The notes beneath the pieces are model-generated. The model had not been told where the DNA came from, searched no databases, and saw only the letters and a list, made by a program, of their open reading frames with translations. Made by a program: the position numbers and the translations under genes. Of a DNA stretch of 64,000 nucleotides, positions 32,726 through 41,244 are shown piece by piece (within the stretch, counting starts at the first letter, position 1; the number at the start of each line of letters is the position of its first letter). The DNA is from Flavimobilis soli (GTDB taxonomy: Bacteria; Actinomycetota; Actinomycetes; Actinomycetales; Cellulomonadaceae). Location: positions 1,674,001 to 1,738,000 of the forward strand of contig NZ_PDJH01000001.1 of NCBI RefSeq assembly GCF_002564025.1, written 5' to 3'.

Positions 32726-34636
32726 CTACGAACGGGCGTCGGCGAGGTCCTTGACGTGCGTCAACCGGGCGGCGCGGGCCTCGCGGGGGCGGCGCAGGAG
32801 CCGCACCGCGTTGGCGATGACGATGAGGACGGACGCTTCGTGGACGAGCATCCCGACGGCCATCGTGACGCCGCCGACGAGCACGCCCGCGAGCAGGGTC
32901 GCGACTGTCACGAGCGCGACCACGATGTTCTGGCGCATGGTCCGCACGGTGCGGCGGGCGAGGGAGACGGCCTGCGGGATCATCAGCAGGTCGTCGCGCA
33001 TGAGGGCGATGTCGGCCGTCTCGAGGGCGACGCCGGTTCCGGCGCCCATCGCGATGCCGACGTCCGCGGTGGCGAGGGCGGGGGCGTCGTTGACGCCGTC
33101 GCCGACCATCGCGACGACGTACCCGTCGCGCTGCAGCGCGGCGACCGCTTCGAGCTTGCCCTCGGGCAACAGGCCGGCGCGCACCTCGTTGATGCCGACC
33201 TGCGCTGCGACGGCGTCGGCGACGCGCTGCTGGTCGCCGGTGAGCATGACGACGTTGCGCACGCCTGCAGTGTGCAGACGGCGCACCATCTCGGCCGCGT
33301 CGGCGCGGACGCGGTCCGCGACGCCGACGACCCCGAGGACGACGCCGTCGCGCGCCACGACCATGGGCGTGCGGCCGGCGGCGGCAAGCTCGTCGACGAC
33401 GAGGTGGGCGGCCGCGCCGTCCACCCCCTCGGCAGCGAGCAGGGCGAGGTTGCCGACGACGATGCGGGCGCCGTCGACCGTGGCGACGATGCCCTTACCG
33501 GGGACCGGTTCGGTGCTGCTCGGCAGCCCCGGAACAGCGAGGCCGGCGCGGCGCGCCGCGTCGAGGACGGCGCGGGCGAGCGGGTGCTCGGACCCGGCCT
33601 CGGCGCGGGCGGCGACCGCGAGCACCTCGTCCTGCGTCACGCCGGGGGCGAGCGCGACGACGTCGGTCAGCGACGGACGCCCCTCGGTCAGGGTGCCGGT
33701 CTTGTCGAGTGCGACCGCAGAGATGCGTGCCGACGTCTCGAGGTGCTCACCGCCCTTGATGAGCACGCCGTCCCGCGCGCCGCGGCCGATGCCCGCGACG
33801 ATCGACACGGGGATCGAGATGACGAGCGCGCCCGGGCAGCCGATGACGAGCAGCGTCAGCGCGAGCACCACGTCGCCGGTGAGCAGCCCGACGACGACCG
33901 CCAGGACGATCGTGCCGGGCGTGTACCAGGCCGCGAACCGGTCCATGAACGCCTGCGTGCGAGCCTTGGCGTCCTGCGCCTCCTCGACGCGGTGGATGAT
34001 GCGCGCGAGGGTCGTGTCCGAGCCGACGCCCGTCGCGCGGACCTGCAGGAACCCGCTGACCGCGACGGTGCCGGCGAACACCTGGTCGCCGTCGGCCTTC
34101 TCGACGGGCATGGACTCGCCCGTGATCGAAGCCTCGTCGAGCGCACCGGACCCGCCGACGACCACGCCGTCGACGGGGACCTTCGCGCCGTTCTTCACCA
34201 GGACGGTCTCGCCCGTGCGGACGTCCCGCGTCGGGACCTCCTCCTGCTCGCCGTCGCGCAGGACGACCGCGACGTCGGGTGCGAGCGCGACGAGCTCAGC
34301 GAGCGCGGAGCGCGTCCGGTCGAGCGTCGCCGTCTCGAGCGCATGCCCGACGGCGAACAGGAACGTCACCGCGGCGGCCTCCCAGTAGTTGCCGACCAGG
34401 ACGGCACCGATCGCCGCGACCGAGACGAGCAGGTCGATACTCACGACCCGCACGAGCGCAGCGCGCACCGCCTTGACGACGACGGGTGCGCCCGCGACGA
34501 CGGCCGCCGCGACCATGAGCACGTCCCCGACGGTCGCACCCCCGAACCGCTGCGCCACGAACGACGCGAGCACCAGCAGCCCCGACACCCCGGGAACCGT
34601 CCACCGGTTCCGCGTCCACGTGCTGACAGTCGTCAT
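32726..34636 (-). CDS. Heavy-metal-translocating P1B-type ATPase
   Basis: A 636-residue metal pump. The actuator TGES motif, the intramembrane CPG metal motif (IGCPGALVIS, about residue 266), the phosphorylated DKTGTLT (about 308), the SEHPLA His-Pro and the GDGVNDAP hinge (about 510) are all present. The CPG variant, instead of CPC or CPS, is seen in a subset of Zn/Cd/Co-type pumps, so copper specificity should not be assumed. There is no N-terminal HMA domain; the separate small HMA protein downstream may serve instead. AGGACC lies before the ATG. Confidence 0.95.
   Translation of the reverse strand: MTTVSTWTRNRWTVPGVSGLLVLASFVAQRFGGATVGDVLMVAAAVVAGAPVVVKAVRAALVRVVSIDLLVSVAAIGAVLVGNYWEAAAVTFLFAVGHALETATLDRTRSALAELVALAPDVAVVLRDGEQEEVPTRDVRTGETVLVKNGAKVPVDGVVVGGSGALDEASITGESMPVEKADGDQVFAGTVAVSGFLQVRATGVGSDTTLARIIHRVEEAQDAKARTQAFMDRFAAWYTPGTIVLAVVVGLLTGDVVLALTLLVIGCPGALVISIPVSIVAGIGRGARDGVLIKGGEHLETSARISAVALDKTGTLTEGRPSLTDVVALAPGVTQDEVLAVAARAEAGSEHPLARAVLDAARRAGLAVPGLPSSTEPVPGKGIVATVDGARIVVGNLALLAAEGVDGAAAHLVVDELAAAGRTPMVVARDGVVLGVVGVADRVRADAAEMVRRLHTAGVRNVVMLTGDQQRVADAVAAQVGINEVRAGLLPEGKLEAVAALQRDGYVVAMVGDGVNDAPALATADVGIAMGAGTGVALETADIALMRDDLLMIPQAVSLARRTVRTMRQNIVVALVTVATLLAGVLVGGVTMAVGMLVHEASVLIVIANAVRLLRRPREARAARLTHVKDLADARS
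32751..32764. promoter_or_regulatory. FNR-type palindrome, copy 1
   Basis: TTGACGTGCGTCAA, a perfect TTGAC-N4-GTCAA dyad inside the last codons of the P-type ATPase gene and about 80 nt upstream of the copZ-like start. Identical to the copy upstream of the ATPase gene. Confidence 0.55.
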
Positions 34637-34712
34637 GTCGGGTCCTCGCCTTCGCTCACGGGCCGCGAGCGCGGCCTCGCCCCGAGGCTAGGGACGACGG
34701 CGTGGCGCCACC

Positions 34713-34726
34713 TTGACGTGCGTCAA
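34713..34726. promoter_or_regulatory. FNR-type palindrome, copy 2
   Basis: TTGACGTGCGTCAA, 77 bp upstream of the P-type ATPase start, in the gap behind the ROK kinase gene. It matches the general FNR/DNR half-site pattern TTGA(C/T)-N4-(G/A)TCAA. Confidence 0.65.
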
Positions 34727-34757
34727 CGCCAGGGGCTGCTGCGGCGCCGAGACCCGG

Positions 34758-35693
34758 TCAACCGAGCGTCGCGAGCGCCGCGCCCACGACTCCTGCGCGC
34801 GGCCCGAGGCCCGCGGTGACGATGTCGGGGACGACGGCGACGCGCGCCCGGGCGAGGAGCCGTTCGCGCAGCGGCGCGACGAGCGCGTCGCCTGCGAGGG
34901 ACAGGCCGCCGCCGAGGACGATGCGTTCGGTGCCGAGGAGGGTGATGGCGCCGAGGAGTGCGTGGGCGAGGGCGTCGAGCGCGTCGTCCCACACGGCGTC
35001 GGCGGCAGGGTCGGTGCCGAGGGCAGCGACGACGTCGCGCGACGTCACGTCGTCGCGGCCGGTCGCGGCGGCGTAGGCCCGGCCGATCGCGCGTGCGGAC
35101 GCGTACACCTCGAGGCAGCCGGTCTGCCCGCACGGGCAGGGCAGCCCGGGCTCGCGGACGGGGACGTGCCCGAGCTCGCCCGCGTGGTGCCCGCCCGTGA
35201 CGGGCATGCCCGCGACGGTCAGGGTCGCGGCGATGCCGGTGCCGATGAAGACGGCGAGGAGGTCGCGCACGCCGCGGCCCGCGCCGAGGGTGCGTTCGGC
35301 GAGGCCGGCGCACGCGACGTCGTGGTGGACCCGGACGGGCACGCCGAGGCGTGCCGAGAGCTCGGCGGCGACGGGGACGTCGCGCCAGCCGAGGTTCCCG
35401 GCGAGGTGCACGGCGCCTGCGGCGGTGTCGACGACGCCCGGTACCGCGACGCCGACCGCGCCGACGGAGACGCGGTGCGACGTCGCGGAGTCGAGGAGGG
35501 CCTTGCAGACGCGTTCGATCTCGTCGAGGATCGCGTCGCCGTCGGGCTCCGCGCCTCCGCGCGGGGTGTCCGCGAGCACGCGCTCGAGGACCTCGAGGTC
35601 GACGACCTCTCCGGCGTCCCGCGCGGGGCGGAGCAGCTCGCCGCGGATGCTCGTGCCGCCGACGTCGAGGGCGACGAGCGCGTCGGTGCTCAC
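34758..35693 (-). CDS. ROK family sugar kinase
   Basis: A 311-residue kinase with the phosphate-1 motif ALDVGGTSIRGEL, the VGVAVPGVVDTAAG block and the ROK zinc signature PCPCGQTGCLEVYAS (CxCGxxGC) near residue 170, with the GHxxxxxxG His. ROK kinases phosphorylate glucose, N-acetylglucosamine or N-acetylmannosamine; beside nagB, GlcNAc kinase is the best guess. The GTG start overlaps the nagB stop as GTGA, so the two are coupled. It is the last gene of the amino-sugar operon. Confidence 0.93.
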   Translation of the reverse strand: MSTDALVALDVGGTSIRGELLRPARDAGEVVDLEVLERVLADTPRGGAEPDGDAILDEIERVCKALLDSATSHRVSVGAVGVAVPGVVDTAAGAVHLAGNLGWRDVPVAAELSARLGVPVRVHHDVACAGLAERTLGAGRGVRDLLAVFIGTGIAATLTVAGMPVTGGHHAGELGHVPVREPGLPCPCGQTGCLEVYASARAIGRAYAAATGRDDVTSRDVVAALGTDPAADAVWDDALDALAHALLGAITLLGTERIVLGGGLSLAGDALVAPLRERLLARARVAVVPDIVTAGLGPRAGVVGAALATLG

Positions 35694-36469
35694 AGCCCCT
35701 GCCACGCGGGCTTGTGGGCGTACACCTCGCGGTAGCGCTCGGCCCCGGTGAGGCGGCTCGCGGCCGCCTCGTCCAGCAGGACCGTGACATGGCGGTGCAG
35801 CTGCGCGACCGACGCGGGGCACGACGCGCTCACCGGCCCTTCCGCCATCGCCGCGACCGCTGCGGCCTTCGCCTCGCCCGTAGCGACGAGGAGCAGGTGC
35901 TTCGCGTCGCTGATCGTGCCCAGGCCTTGCGTGAGGGCCCAGCGCGGCACGTCGTCGATCGAGTCGAAGAAGCGCGCGTTGTCCTGCCGCGTGCGGTCGG
36001 TGAGCGTGACGATGCGCGTGCGCGACGCGAGCGACGAGCCCGGCTCGTTGAACGCGAGGTGACCGTTCGCGCCGATCCCCAGGATCTGCACGTCGACGCC
36101 GCCCGCGGCGGCGATCGCCTCCTCGTACGCAGCCGACGCCGCGGGGGTGTCCTCCGCGGCGCCGTCGGGCGAGTGCACCGCGGCGTCGGGCATGTCGAGG
36201 TGCTCGGTCAGCTCACGCCGGATCGTGCGGGCGTACGACTGCTCGTGGCCGGCGGGCAGCCCGACGTACTCGTCGAGCAGGAACGCCTGCACGTGCTCGA
36301 AGGACAGTCCTGCACGGTGCCGGGCGATCAGCTCGCGGTACACGGGCAGCGGCGACGAGCCGGTCGCGAGGCCGAGCACCGGCGCGGGCGACGTGCGCAC
36401 GAGCCTCTCGACGACGTCGGCTCCGAGCCGTCCGATCTCTGCCGCGGACGGCAGGATCACGATCTCCAT
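35690..36469 (-). CDS. nagB: Glucosamine-6-phosphate deaminase
   Basis: A 259-residue isomerase/deaminase that converts glucosamine-6-phosphate to fructose-6-phosphate and ammonia. ATGSSPLPVYREL near residue 36 binds phosphate; FLLDEYVGLP holds the catalytic Asp; GIGANGHLAFNEPGSS (about 133) has the catalytic His. Length is normal. It sits between the sugar permeases and the ROK kinase. No nagA (GlcNAc-6-P deacetylase) gene is in the window, so the pathway is completed elsewhere. Confidence 0.96.
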   Translation of the reverse strand: MEIVILPSAAEIGRLGADVVERLVRTSPAPVLGLATGSSPLPVYRELIARHRAGLSFEHVQAFLLDEYVGLPAGHEQSYARTIRRELTEHLDMPDAAVHSPDGAAEDTPAASAAYEEAIAAAGGVDVQILGIGANGHLAFNEPGSSLASRTRIVTLTDRTRQDNARFFDSIDDVPRWALTQGLGTISDAKHLLLVATGEAKAAAVAAMAEGPVSASCPASVAQLHRHVTVLLDEAAASRLTGAERYREVYAHKPAWQGL

Positions 36470-36496
36470 GGAAGGTACCTCTCTGGGATTGCGGTG

Positions 36497-37312
36497 TCAG
36501 CCCTTGACAGCGCCGGCGACAAGGCCGGACGTCATCTTGTTCTGCACGATGATGAAGAAGACCATGACCGGCACCGCGACGAGCACCGCGCCTGCCATGA
36601 CGCCGGGCCAGTCGATCGCCGCGTTCGACGACGTCGTCAGGCCGCGCAACCACAGCGGCACCGTCCGGTTCGACGGGCTCATGACGACGGTCGCGAGCGT
36701 GAACTCGTTCCACGCCTGCAGGAACGCGTACACGCCGCACGCGACGAGCCCGGGAGCGAGCAGCGGGAACGTCACGACGAAGAAGGCGCGCGTGCGCGAG
36801 CAGCCGTCGATCATCGCGGCGTGCTCAAGGTCGACGGGGATGCCCTCGACGAACCCGCGCAGCATCCACACGGTGAACGGCAGCACGGCCGCGACGTAGA
36901 GGAGCGACAGGCCGAGGATCGAGTTCAGCAGGTGCCAGCCCTCGAGCATCTTGTACTGGGAGATGAACAGGCCCTCGGCGGGGATCATCTGCACGATCAG
37001 CACGGTGAGGACGAGCGCCTTGCGGCCGCGGAAGCGGAACCGGGATACCGCGATCGCGGTGAGGAACGCGAGGATCAGCGCGACGACGACGGTGATGAGC
37101 GTGACCGTCACCGACAGGCGCATCGACGCGAGGAACGAGTCGTCGAACACGCGCCCGTACGCCGAGGCGTCACCGCCGAACGGCCAGAACACCGGGTCCT
37201 TGCTGCGCACCTGGGTCGAGTCGAGGAACGACGAGCTCACCATCCAGTAGACGGGGAACACCCAGACGAGCGCGACGACCAGCCCGAGGGCGTTGGAGAC
37301 CTTGCGTGACAT
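36497..37312 (-). CDS. Carbohydrate ABC transporter permease (MalG/NgcG-type)
   Basis: A 271-residue inner-membrane permease with six helices and the EAA loop EHAAMIDGCSRTRAFFVVTFPLLAPG, which contacts the ATPase. It starts one nucleotide after the stop of the partner permease, indicating coupled translation. With the solute-binding protein and partner permease it forms a CUT1-type importer. No ATPase is encoded; Actinobacteria commonly use a shared MsiK ATPase. Confidence 0.93.
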   Translation of the reverse strand: MSRKVSNALGLVVALVWVFPVYWMVSSSFLDSTQVRSKDPVFWPFGGDASAYGRVFDDSFLASMRLSVTVTLITVVVALILAFLTAIAVSRFRFRGRKALVLTVLIVQMIPAEGLFISQYKMLEGWHLLNSILGLSLLYVAAVLPFTVWMLRGFVEGIPVDLEHAAMIDGCSRTRAFFVVTFPLLAPGLVACGVYAFLQAWNEFTLATVVMSPSNRTVPLWLRGLTTSSNAAIDWPGVMAGAVLVAVPVMVFFIIVQNKMTSGLVAGAVKG

Positions 37313-37313
37313 G

Positions 37314-38282
37314 TCAGTCCTCCTTCGCCAGCTTGCGGACGTAGCCGATGGTCAGCACGAGCGTGAGCACGAGCATGAAGATCGCGACGGCGGAGGCCAT
37401 GCCGTAGCTCGACTGGCCGATGCCGAGGTTGTAGATGTGCGTGCCGAGCAGGTCCGTCTGCGACCGCAGGCCGCCCGCACCCTGGAGGTAGTAGATCTGC
37501 GCGAACACGCGCAGGTCCCACACGACCTGCAGCAGGGAGACGACGTAGACGACCGGCATGATCGTCGGCACCGTGATGTGGCGGAACCGCTGCCAGGCGC
37601 CGGCGCCGTCGAGCTGCGCGGCCTCGAGCTGCTCCGAGGAGACCTGCGTGAGGGCCGCGTACAGGGAGAACGCGACGAACGGCACGCTCATCCACACGAC
37701 GATGACGGTCGCGACGAAGAAGAACGACATGGGCTCGAGGAGCCACGAGTGCTGCGCGTACTGGCCGAAGCCGAGCTTGACGAGCAGCCAGTTGATGACG
37801 CCGTACTGCGTGTCGAACAGCCACTGCCACACCGTCATCGACGCGATGACGGGCATCGCCCACGCGAGCAGGAGCACCGACTGGACGACGATCCGCACCC
37901 ACGTCGACAGCTTCGTCTTGAGCACCGCGACGGCCATGCCGAGGATCATCGTCACGGCCGCGTTGACCGCGCAGAACACGAGCGAGCGGATGATGACCGC
38001 CCACGTCGCGTCGTCGGTCAAGAGGGTCTTGTAGTTCTCGAGGCCGACCCACTCGGGCTCCGCACCGAACTGCTGGGCCAGGCCGAACTCCTGGAACGAC
38101 ATGACGAGCTGGCGGACGAGCGGGTAGCCGAGCGCGACGGCGAGCGTCACGACGACGGGCAGGACGAGCAGGTACGGGGCTACCGCCCGCAGCCGTCGCG
38201 AGGTCTTCGAGCTCGGGGGCCGCTTCGCGTCCCGACGCCTGCGCGACGGCGGCGCGGGCGGTGCGACGAGGAGGTCGCTCAT
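37314..38282 (-). CDS. Carbohydrate ABC transporter permease (MalF/NgcF-type)
   Basis: A 322-residue permease. A basic cytoplasmic N-terminus precedes six helices, the first about 48-70. The EAA loop reads EQLEAAQLDGAGAWQRFRHITVPTI. The ATG with AAGGAG ribosome site is chosen over an upstream in-frame ATG. It pairs with the MalG-type permease immediately downstream and the solute-binding protein upstream. Confidence 0.93.
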   Translation of the reverse strand: MSDLLVAPPAPPSRRRRDAKRPPSSKTSRRLRAVAPYLLVLPVVVTLAVALGYPLVRQLVMSFQEFGLAQQFGAEPEWVGLENYKTLLTDDATWAVIIRSLVFCAVNAAVTMILGMAVAVLKTKLSTWVRIVVQSVLLLAWAMPVIASMTVWQWLFDTQYGVINWLLVKLGFGQYAQHSWLLEPMSFFFVATVIVVWMSVPFVAFSLYAALTQVSSEQLEAAQLDGAGAWQRFRHITVPTIMPVVYVVSLLQVVWDLRVFAQIYYLQGAGGLRSQTDLLGTHIYNLGIGQSSYGMASAVAIFMLVLTLVLTIGYVRKLAKED

Positions 38283-38346
38283 GGTGGGTCTCCTTGCAGG
38301 GCGGGGTGCCGGTCCGGGGGGAAAGACCGGCACCCCGCAGCCGCGA

Positions 38347-39621
38347 CTAGTTCAGGACCTTGTTGAGGGTCGCGTCGGTCTCCGCCGCGAGCGCGGCGAT
38401 GTCGCCGCCCTGCGCGATCTTCCCGAAGAACTCCTCCATGACCCGGGACTGCTCCACGGACGCCCAGCCGGCCGAGGCAGGCGTGAGCTTGGCGGTCGCG
38501 GACGCCGCGATCGCAGCCTGCGCGAACTCGTCGTCGCCCATGAGGCTCGTGAACGAGTCACGCACCGGGCCCATGCCGTTCTCGGCGAGGACCTTCTGGT
38601 AGCCGTCGGAGTAGACGACCTTGAGAAGCTCGAACGCGAGGTCCTGGTTCTTCGACGCCTTCGAGATGCCCATGTTCGAGCCGCCCGCGAAGACGGGGGC
38701 GGTGCCGCCGTCGACACCCGGGAGGGCGAACGCGCCGAGGTTCTCGGCGAGGTCCTCGGTCACCGACCAGCGCGCCCAGCTCGGGGCCATGAACATCGCG
38801 GTGTCACCGTTGTTGAACGGCGTCCACGCCTCGGCGTCCTCGCCGTCCTTCGGTGCGTGCGTCGCGTTCTCGAACAGGTCCTTGACCTGCGCGAGGGCCT
38901 TCTGGCTCTCGGGCGAGGAGAGCTTGCCGACCCACTTTCCGCCTTCGTTGACGGCGATGTCGCCGCCGTTGGCGAAGAGCCACGAGATGCCGTTGCGCCA
39001 GTCCTGGCCGGGCAGCCAGAAGCCGCTCTTCTCGTCGGTCGTGAGCTTCTTCGCGGCGTCGCCGAAGTCGGCGAGGGTCTTCGGGACCTCGATGCCGGCG
39101 TCCTTGAACGCGCTCTTGTCGTAGAAGACGTAGCGCGAGCCCCAGTAGTAGGGCACGGCGTAGACCTTGCCGTCGACGCTGCCGGCGTCGACGAAGCCCT
39201 GCGGGACGATCGTGTCGCCGCCCGCGAGCTCGTCGAGCTTGTCGGTCAGGTCGGAGAAGGCGCCGACGGTCGTGAACGTCGGTGCCTGCGTGTTGCCGAT
39301 CTCGACGACGTCGGGCGTCTGGTCGGGGTTGGACAGCGCGGTCGACAGGCGCGGCAGCAGCTCGCCCCAGCCGATGAACTCGATGTTGAGGGTCGCGCCG
39401 GTCGCGGCCGCGAACTCCTTCTTGAGGTACTCGGGCAGCGCGGGAGCGACGTCCTTCTCCTGGTCCGCGAGCCAGAGCGTGATGCTGCGGTCCTCTGCGG
39501 GAGCGGAGGCGGTGTCGGACGGGGCGGCCGCCGTCGGGTCCGTCGTGGACCCGTCAGTGGAGCAGCCGGTGAGCGCAAGCGCTGCGGCGGCGCCGAGCAA
39601 CGCGATCTTGCGGATCTTCAT
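38347..39621 (-). CDS. Sugar ABC transporter solute-binding lipoprotein
   Basis: A 424-residue extracellular solute-binding protein (family 1). Signal peptide with lipobox LTGC, Cys20 lipidated, then a Thr/Ser/Ala linker. The mature part begins ITLWLADQEKDVAPALPEYL and has the typical TPDVVEIGNTQAP and VYAVPYYWGSRYVFYDK blocks. The operon (nagB, ROK kinase, GH20 nearby) suggests N-acetylglucosamine or chitobiose as ligand, comparable to NgcE/DasA; this is inferred. AAGGAA lies before the ATG. A GGCCGC/GCGGCC hairpin separates it from the repressor gene. Confidence 0.93.
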   Translation of the reverse strand: MKIRKIALLGAAAALALTGCSTDGSTTDPTAAAPSDTASAPAEDRSITLWLADQEKDVAPALPEYLKKEFAAATGATLNIEFIGWGELLPRLSTALSNPDQTPDVVEIGNTQAPTFTTVGAFSDLTDKLDELAGGDTIVPQGFVDAGSVDGKVYAVPYYWGSRYVFYDKSAFKDAGIEVPKTLADFGDAAKKLTTDEKSGFWLPGQDWRNGISWLFANGGDIAVNEGGKWVGKLSSPESQKALAQVKDLFENATHAPKDGEDAEAWTPFNNGDTAMFMAPSWARWSVTEDLAENLGAFALPGVDGGTAPVFAGGSNMGISKASKNQDLAFELLKVVYSDGYQKVLAENGMGPVRDSFTSLMGDDEFAQAAIAASATAKLTPASAGWASVEQSRVMEEFFGKIAQGGDIAALAAETDATLNKVLN

Positions 39622-39695
39622 TGATCTTCCTTCCGGTTCGGCCGCGTGCGGCCTGGGGCTGTCGTGAAGGTCGTGCGAGGGGGTGGGCTTTGGCT

Positions 39696-40853
39696 TCAGG
39701 CGAGGCCCAGCTCGCCGTCGAGGACGAGCGCGGCGGCGCCGGTGAGGACGCCGTCGTGCCCGAGGGCGGACATGCGGACGTGCACCTCGTCCTCGCCGAA
39801 GGGGCGGGTGTGCGCGACGAGGGTGCTGGCGGTCGACTCGCGCAGGGCGCCGTCGACGAGGTCTTCGGGCCCGGACAGGACGACGTCGTGCAGGCCGAGG
39901 GCCTGGACGACGGGGGCGAGGACGAGCCCGAGACGACGGCCTGCGGCGGCGAGCGCCTCGCTCGCCCCGGCGGGCGTGAGGTCGGCGATCTCCGCGCGCA
40001 GGCGGGGGACGGCGAGGAACGACTCGAGGCAGCCGCGGCGGCCGCACGAGCACTCCGGGCCGTCCGGGTCGACGGTCACGTGACCGATCTCGCCCGCGGT
40101 CCCGAGGGGGCCGCGCAGGAGGTGACCGTCGAGGAGGATGCCGGCGCCGAGGCCGCGGCCAATCTCGACGAAGAGGAGCCCCGCGCCGCCGGTGCGACCG
40201 GTCGAGTCCTCGGCGAGGGCGGCGGTGTCAGCGTCGTTGGCGACGTGGACGGCGATGCCGAGCGCGTCGGCCAGGCGGTCGCGCAGGGGCAGGCGCGACC
40301 ACCTGAGGTTGGGGGCGTTGCGGACGACGCCCTCGGCGTCGACCACGCCGGGGGTGCCGACGCCGAGCCCGAGGACGGTGCCGGGCGCGTCCGCGAGGAG
40401 GCGGCGGGCGAGCTCGATCGTGCGGTCGACGGCGTCCTCGCCGCGGTCCTCGCCGAGCTCGAGGTCGTGCTGGACGACGATCGTGCCGGCGAGGTCGACG
40501 ACGGCGCCGCGCAGGGCGTGCTCGCCGGAGAGGTCGAGGCTCGCGACGTAGGCGCCGGTGGGGTTAATGCCGACGAGGGTGGCGGGCTTGCCCATGCGGG
40601 TGCCGGGGCGGGGCCCGAGGTCGACGAGGAGGTCGTCCTCGAGGAGCCCGGCGACGACGTCGGACATCGTCACGCGGGTGAGGCCGGTGAGGCGGGCGAG
40701 GTCGGCGCGGGACAGCGGTCCGTGGTCCGCGAGGTTCTGCAGGACGAGCGCGCGGTGGTGCAGGCGTGCGTCGCCCGGGAGGATCTTCGCGGCTGGCGCG
40801 GCGATGCGGGTGGTCCCGCGGCGGGCGTCGGTGAGGGGTGTCGTCCTGGCCAT
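39696..40853 (-). CDS. ROK family transcriptional repressor (NagC/XylR-type)
   Basis: A 385-residue repressor. An N-terminal winged HTH (about 35-85; GPLSRADLARLTGLTRVTMSDVVAGLL) precedes a ROK sugar-sensing domain with zinc site CSCGRRGCLES near residue 265 and the GHVTVDPDG His. It heads the amino-sugar operon and probably controls it and the divergent GH20 gene, sensing GlcNAc or a derivative. A canonical promoter and dyad immediately precede the ATG, suggesting autorepression. Confidence 0.93.
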   Translation of the reverse strand: MARTTPLTDARRGTTRIAAPAAKILPGDARLHHRALVLQNLADHGPLSRADLARLTGLTRVTMSDVVAGLLEDDLLVDLGPRPGTRMGKPATLVGINPTGAYVASLDLSGEHALRGAVVDLAGTIVVQHDLELGEDRGEDAVDRTIELARRLLADAPGTVLGLGVGTPGVVDAEGVVRNAPNLRWSRLPLRDRLADALGIAVHVANDADTAALAEDSTGRTGGAGLLFVEIGRGLGAGILLDGHLLRGPLGTAGEIGHVTVDPDGPECSCGRRGCLESFLAVPRLRAEIADLTPAGASEALAAAGRRLGLVLAPVVQALGLHDVVLSGPEDLVDGALRESTASTLVAHTRPFGEDEVHVRMSALGHDGVLTGAAALVLDGELGLA

Positions 40854-40859
40854 GTAGTT

Positions 40860-40888
40860 AGTACAGTTTACTTACTTAGTTCGGTCAA
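40860..40888 (-). promoter_or_regulatory. Promoter and candidate ROK operator
   Basis: On the minus strand, -35 TTGACC (40888-40883), a 17-bp spacer, and -10 TGTACT (40865-40860), which ends 6 nt before the repressor ATG. The spacer and -10 contain an imperfect dyad TAAGTA-AACTG-TACTAA, AT-rich against a GC-rich background, resembling ROK-repressor operators. Confidence 0.6.
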
Positions 40889-40967
40889 GAGGTCTCGCTC
40901 CCCGCGACCAAATCGTGACCTTCGAGAACATCGCCCCTGTTGCACCGACCCGGCCCGCCCCCCGACC

Positions 40968-41008
40968 GATAGCCCCCGTGCACTCGTGATCTGTGCACCA
41001 GAGCGATC
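40968..41008 (+). repeat. Palindromic element B, copy 3
   Basis: A 41-bp unit, left arm degenerate (GATAGCC), core TGCACTCGTGATCTGTGCA, right flank GATCCGTCGCC. First of a triplet in the 391-bp gap between the divergent ROK repressor and GH20 genes. Besides the repressor promoter and the triplet, I see nothing else in this gap. Confidence 0.75.
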
Positions 41009-41059
41009 CGTCGCCAGCCACTCGCCCCACCGCCCAGCCACCAGCCCGACCCGCTGACA

Positions 41060-41100
41060 CTTCGCTCGGATGCACACCTCACGTGTGCATCAAGGCGATC
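41060..41100 (+). repeat. Palindromic element B, copy 4
   Basis: A 41-bp unit with core TGCACACCTCACGTGTGCA and right end GATCTGTCGG; same orientation as the other copies, 92 bp after copy 3. Confidence 0.8.
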
Positions 41101-41142
41101 TGTCGGCCTGAACCCTCACGACCCAGCCTCCCCCCCCTGACA

Positions 41143-41183
41143 AATCGCCCCACCGCACACCTCACGTGTGCAGCAGAGGGATC
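41143..41183 (+). repeat. Palindromic element B, copy 5
   Basis: A 41-bp unit with left arm ATCGCCC, core GCACACCTCACGTGTGC and right end GATCGGTCGCC. It starts 83 bp after copy 4, the same interval as between copies 1 and 2. Confidence 0.75.
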
Positions 41184-41244
41184 GGTCGCCCAGATGTCCG
41201 GCCAGCTCCCGCTCCCGGACCTCCCGACGAGCAAGGATGGACCC

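Noticed and set aside
40968..41183. CRISPR array from three evenly spaced repeats
   Set aside because: The repeats are imperfect 41-bp palindromes with variable spacing and similar copies elsewhere in small groups, and there are no cas genes.
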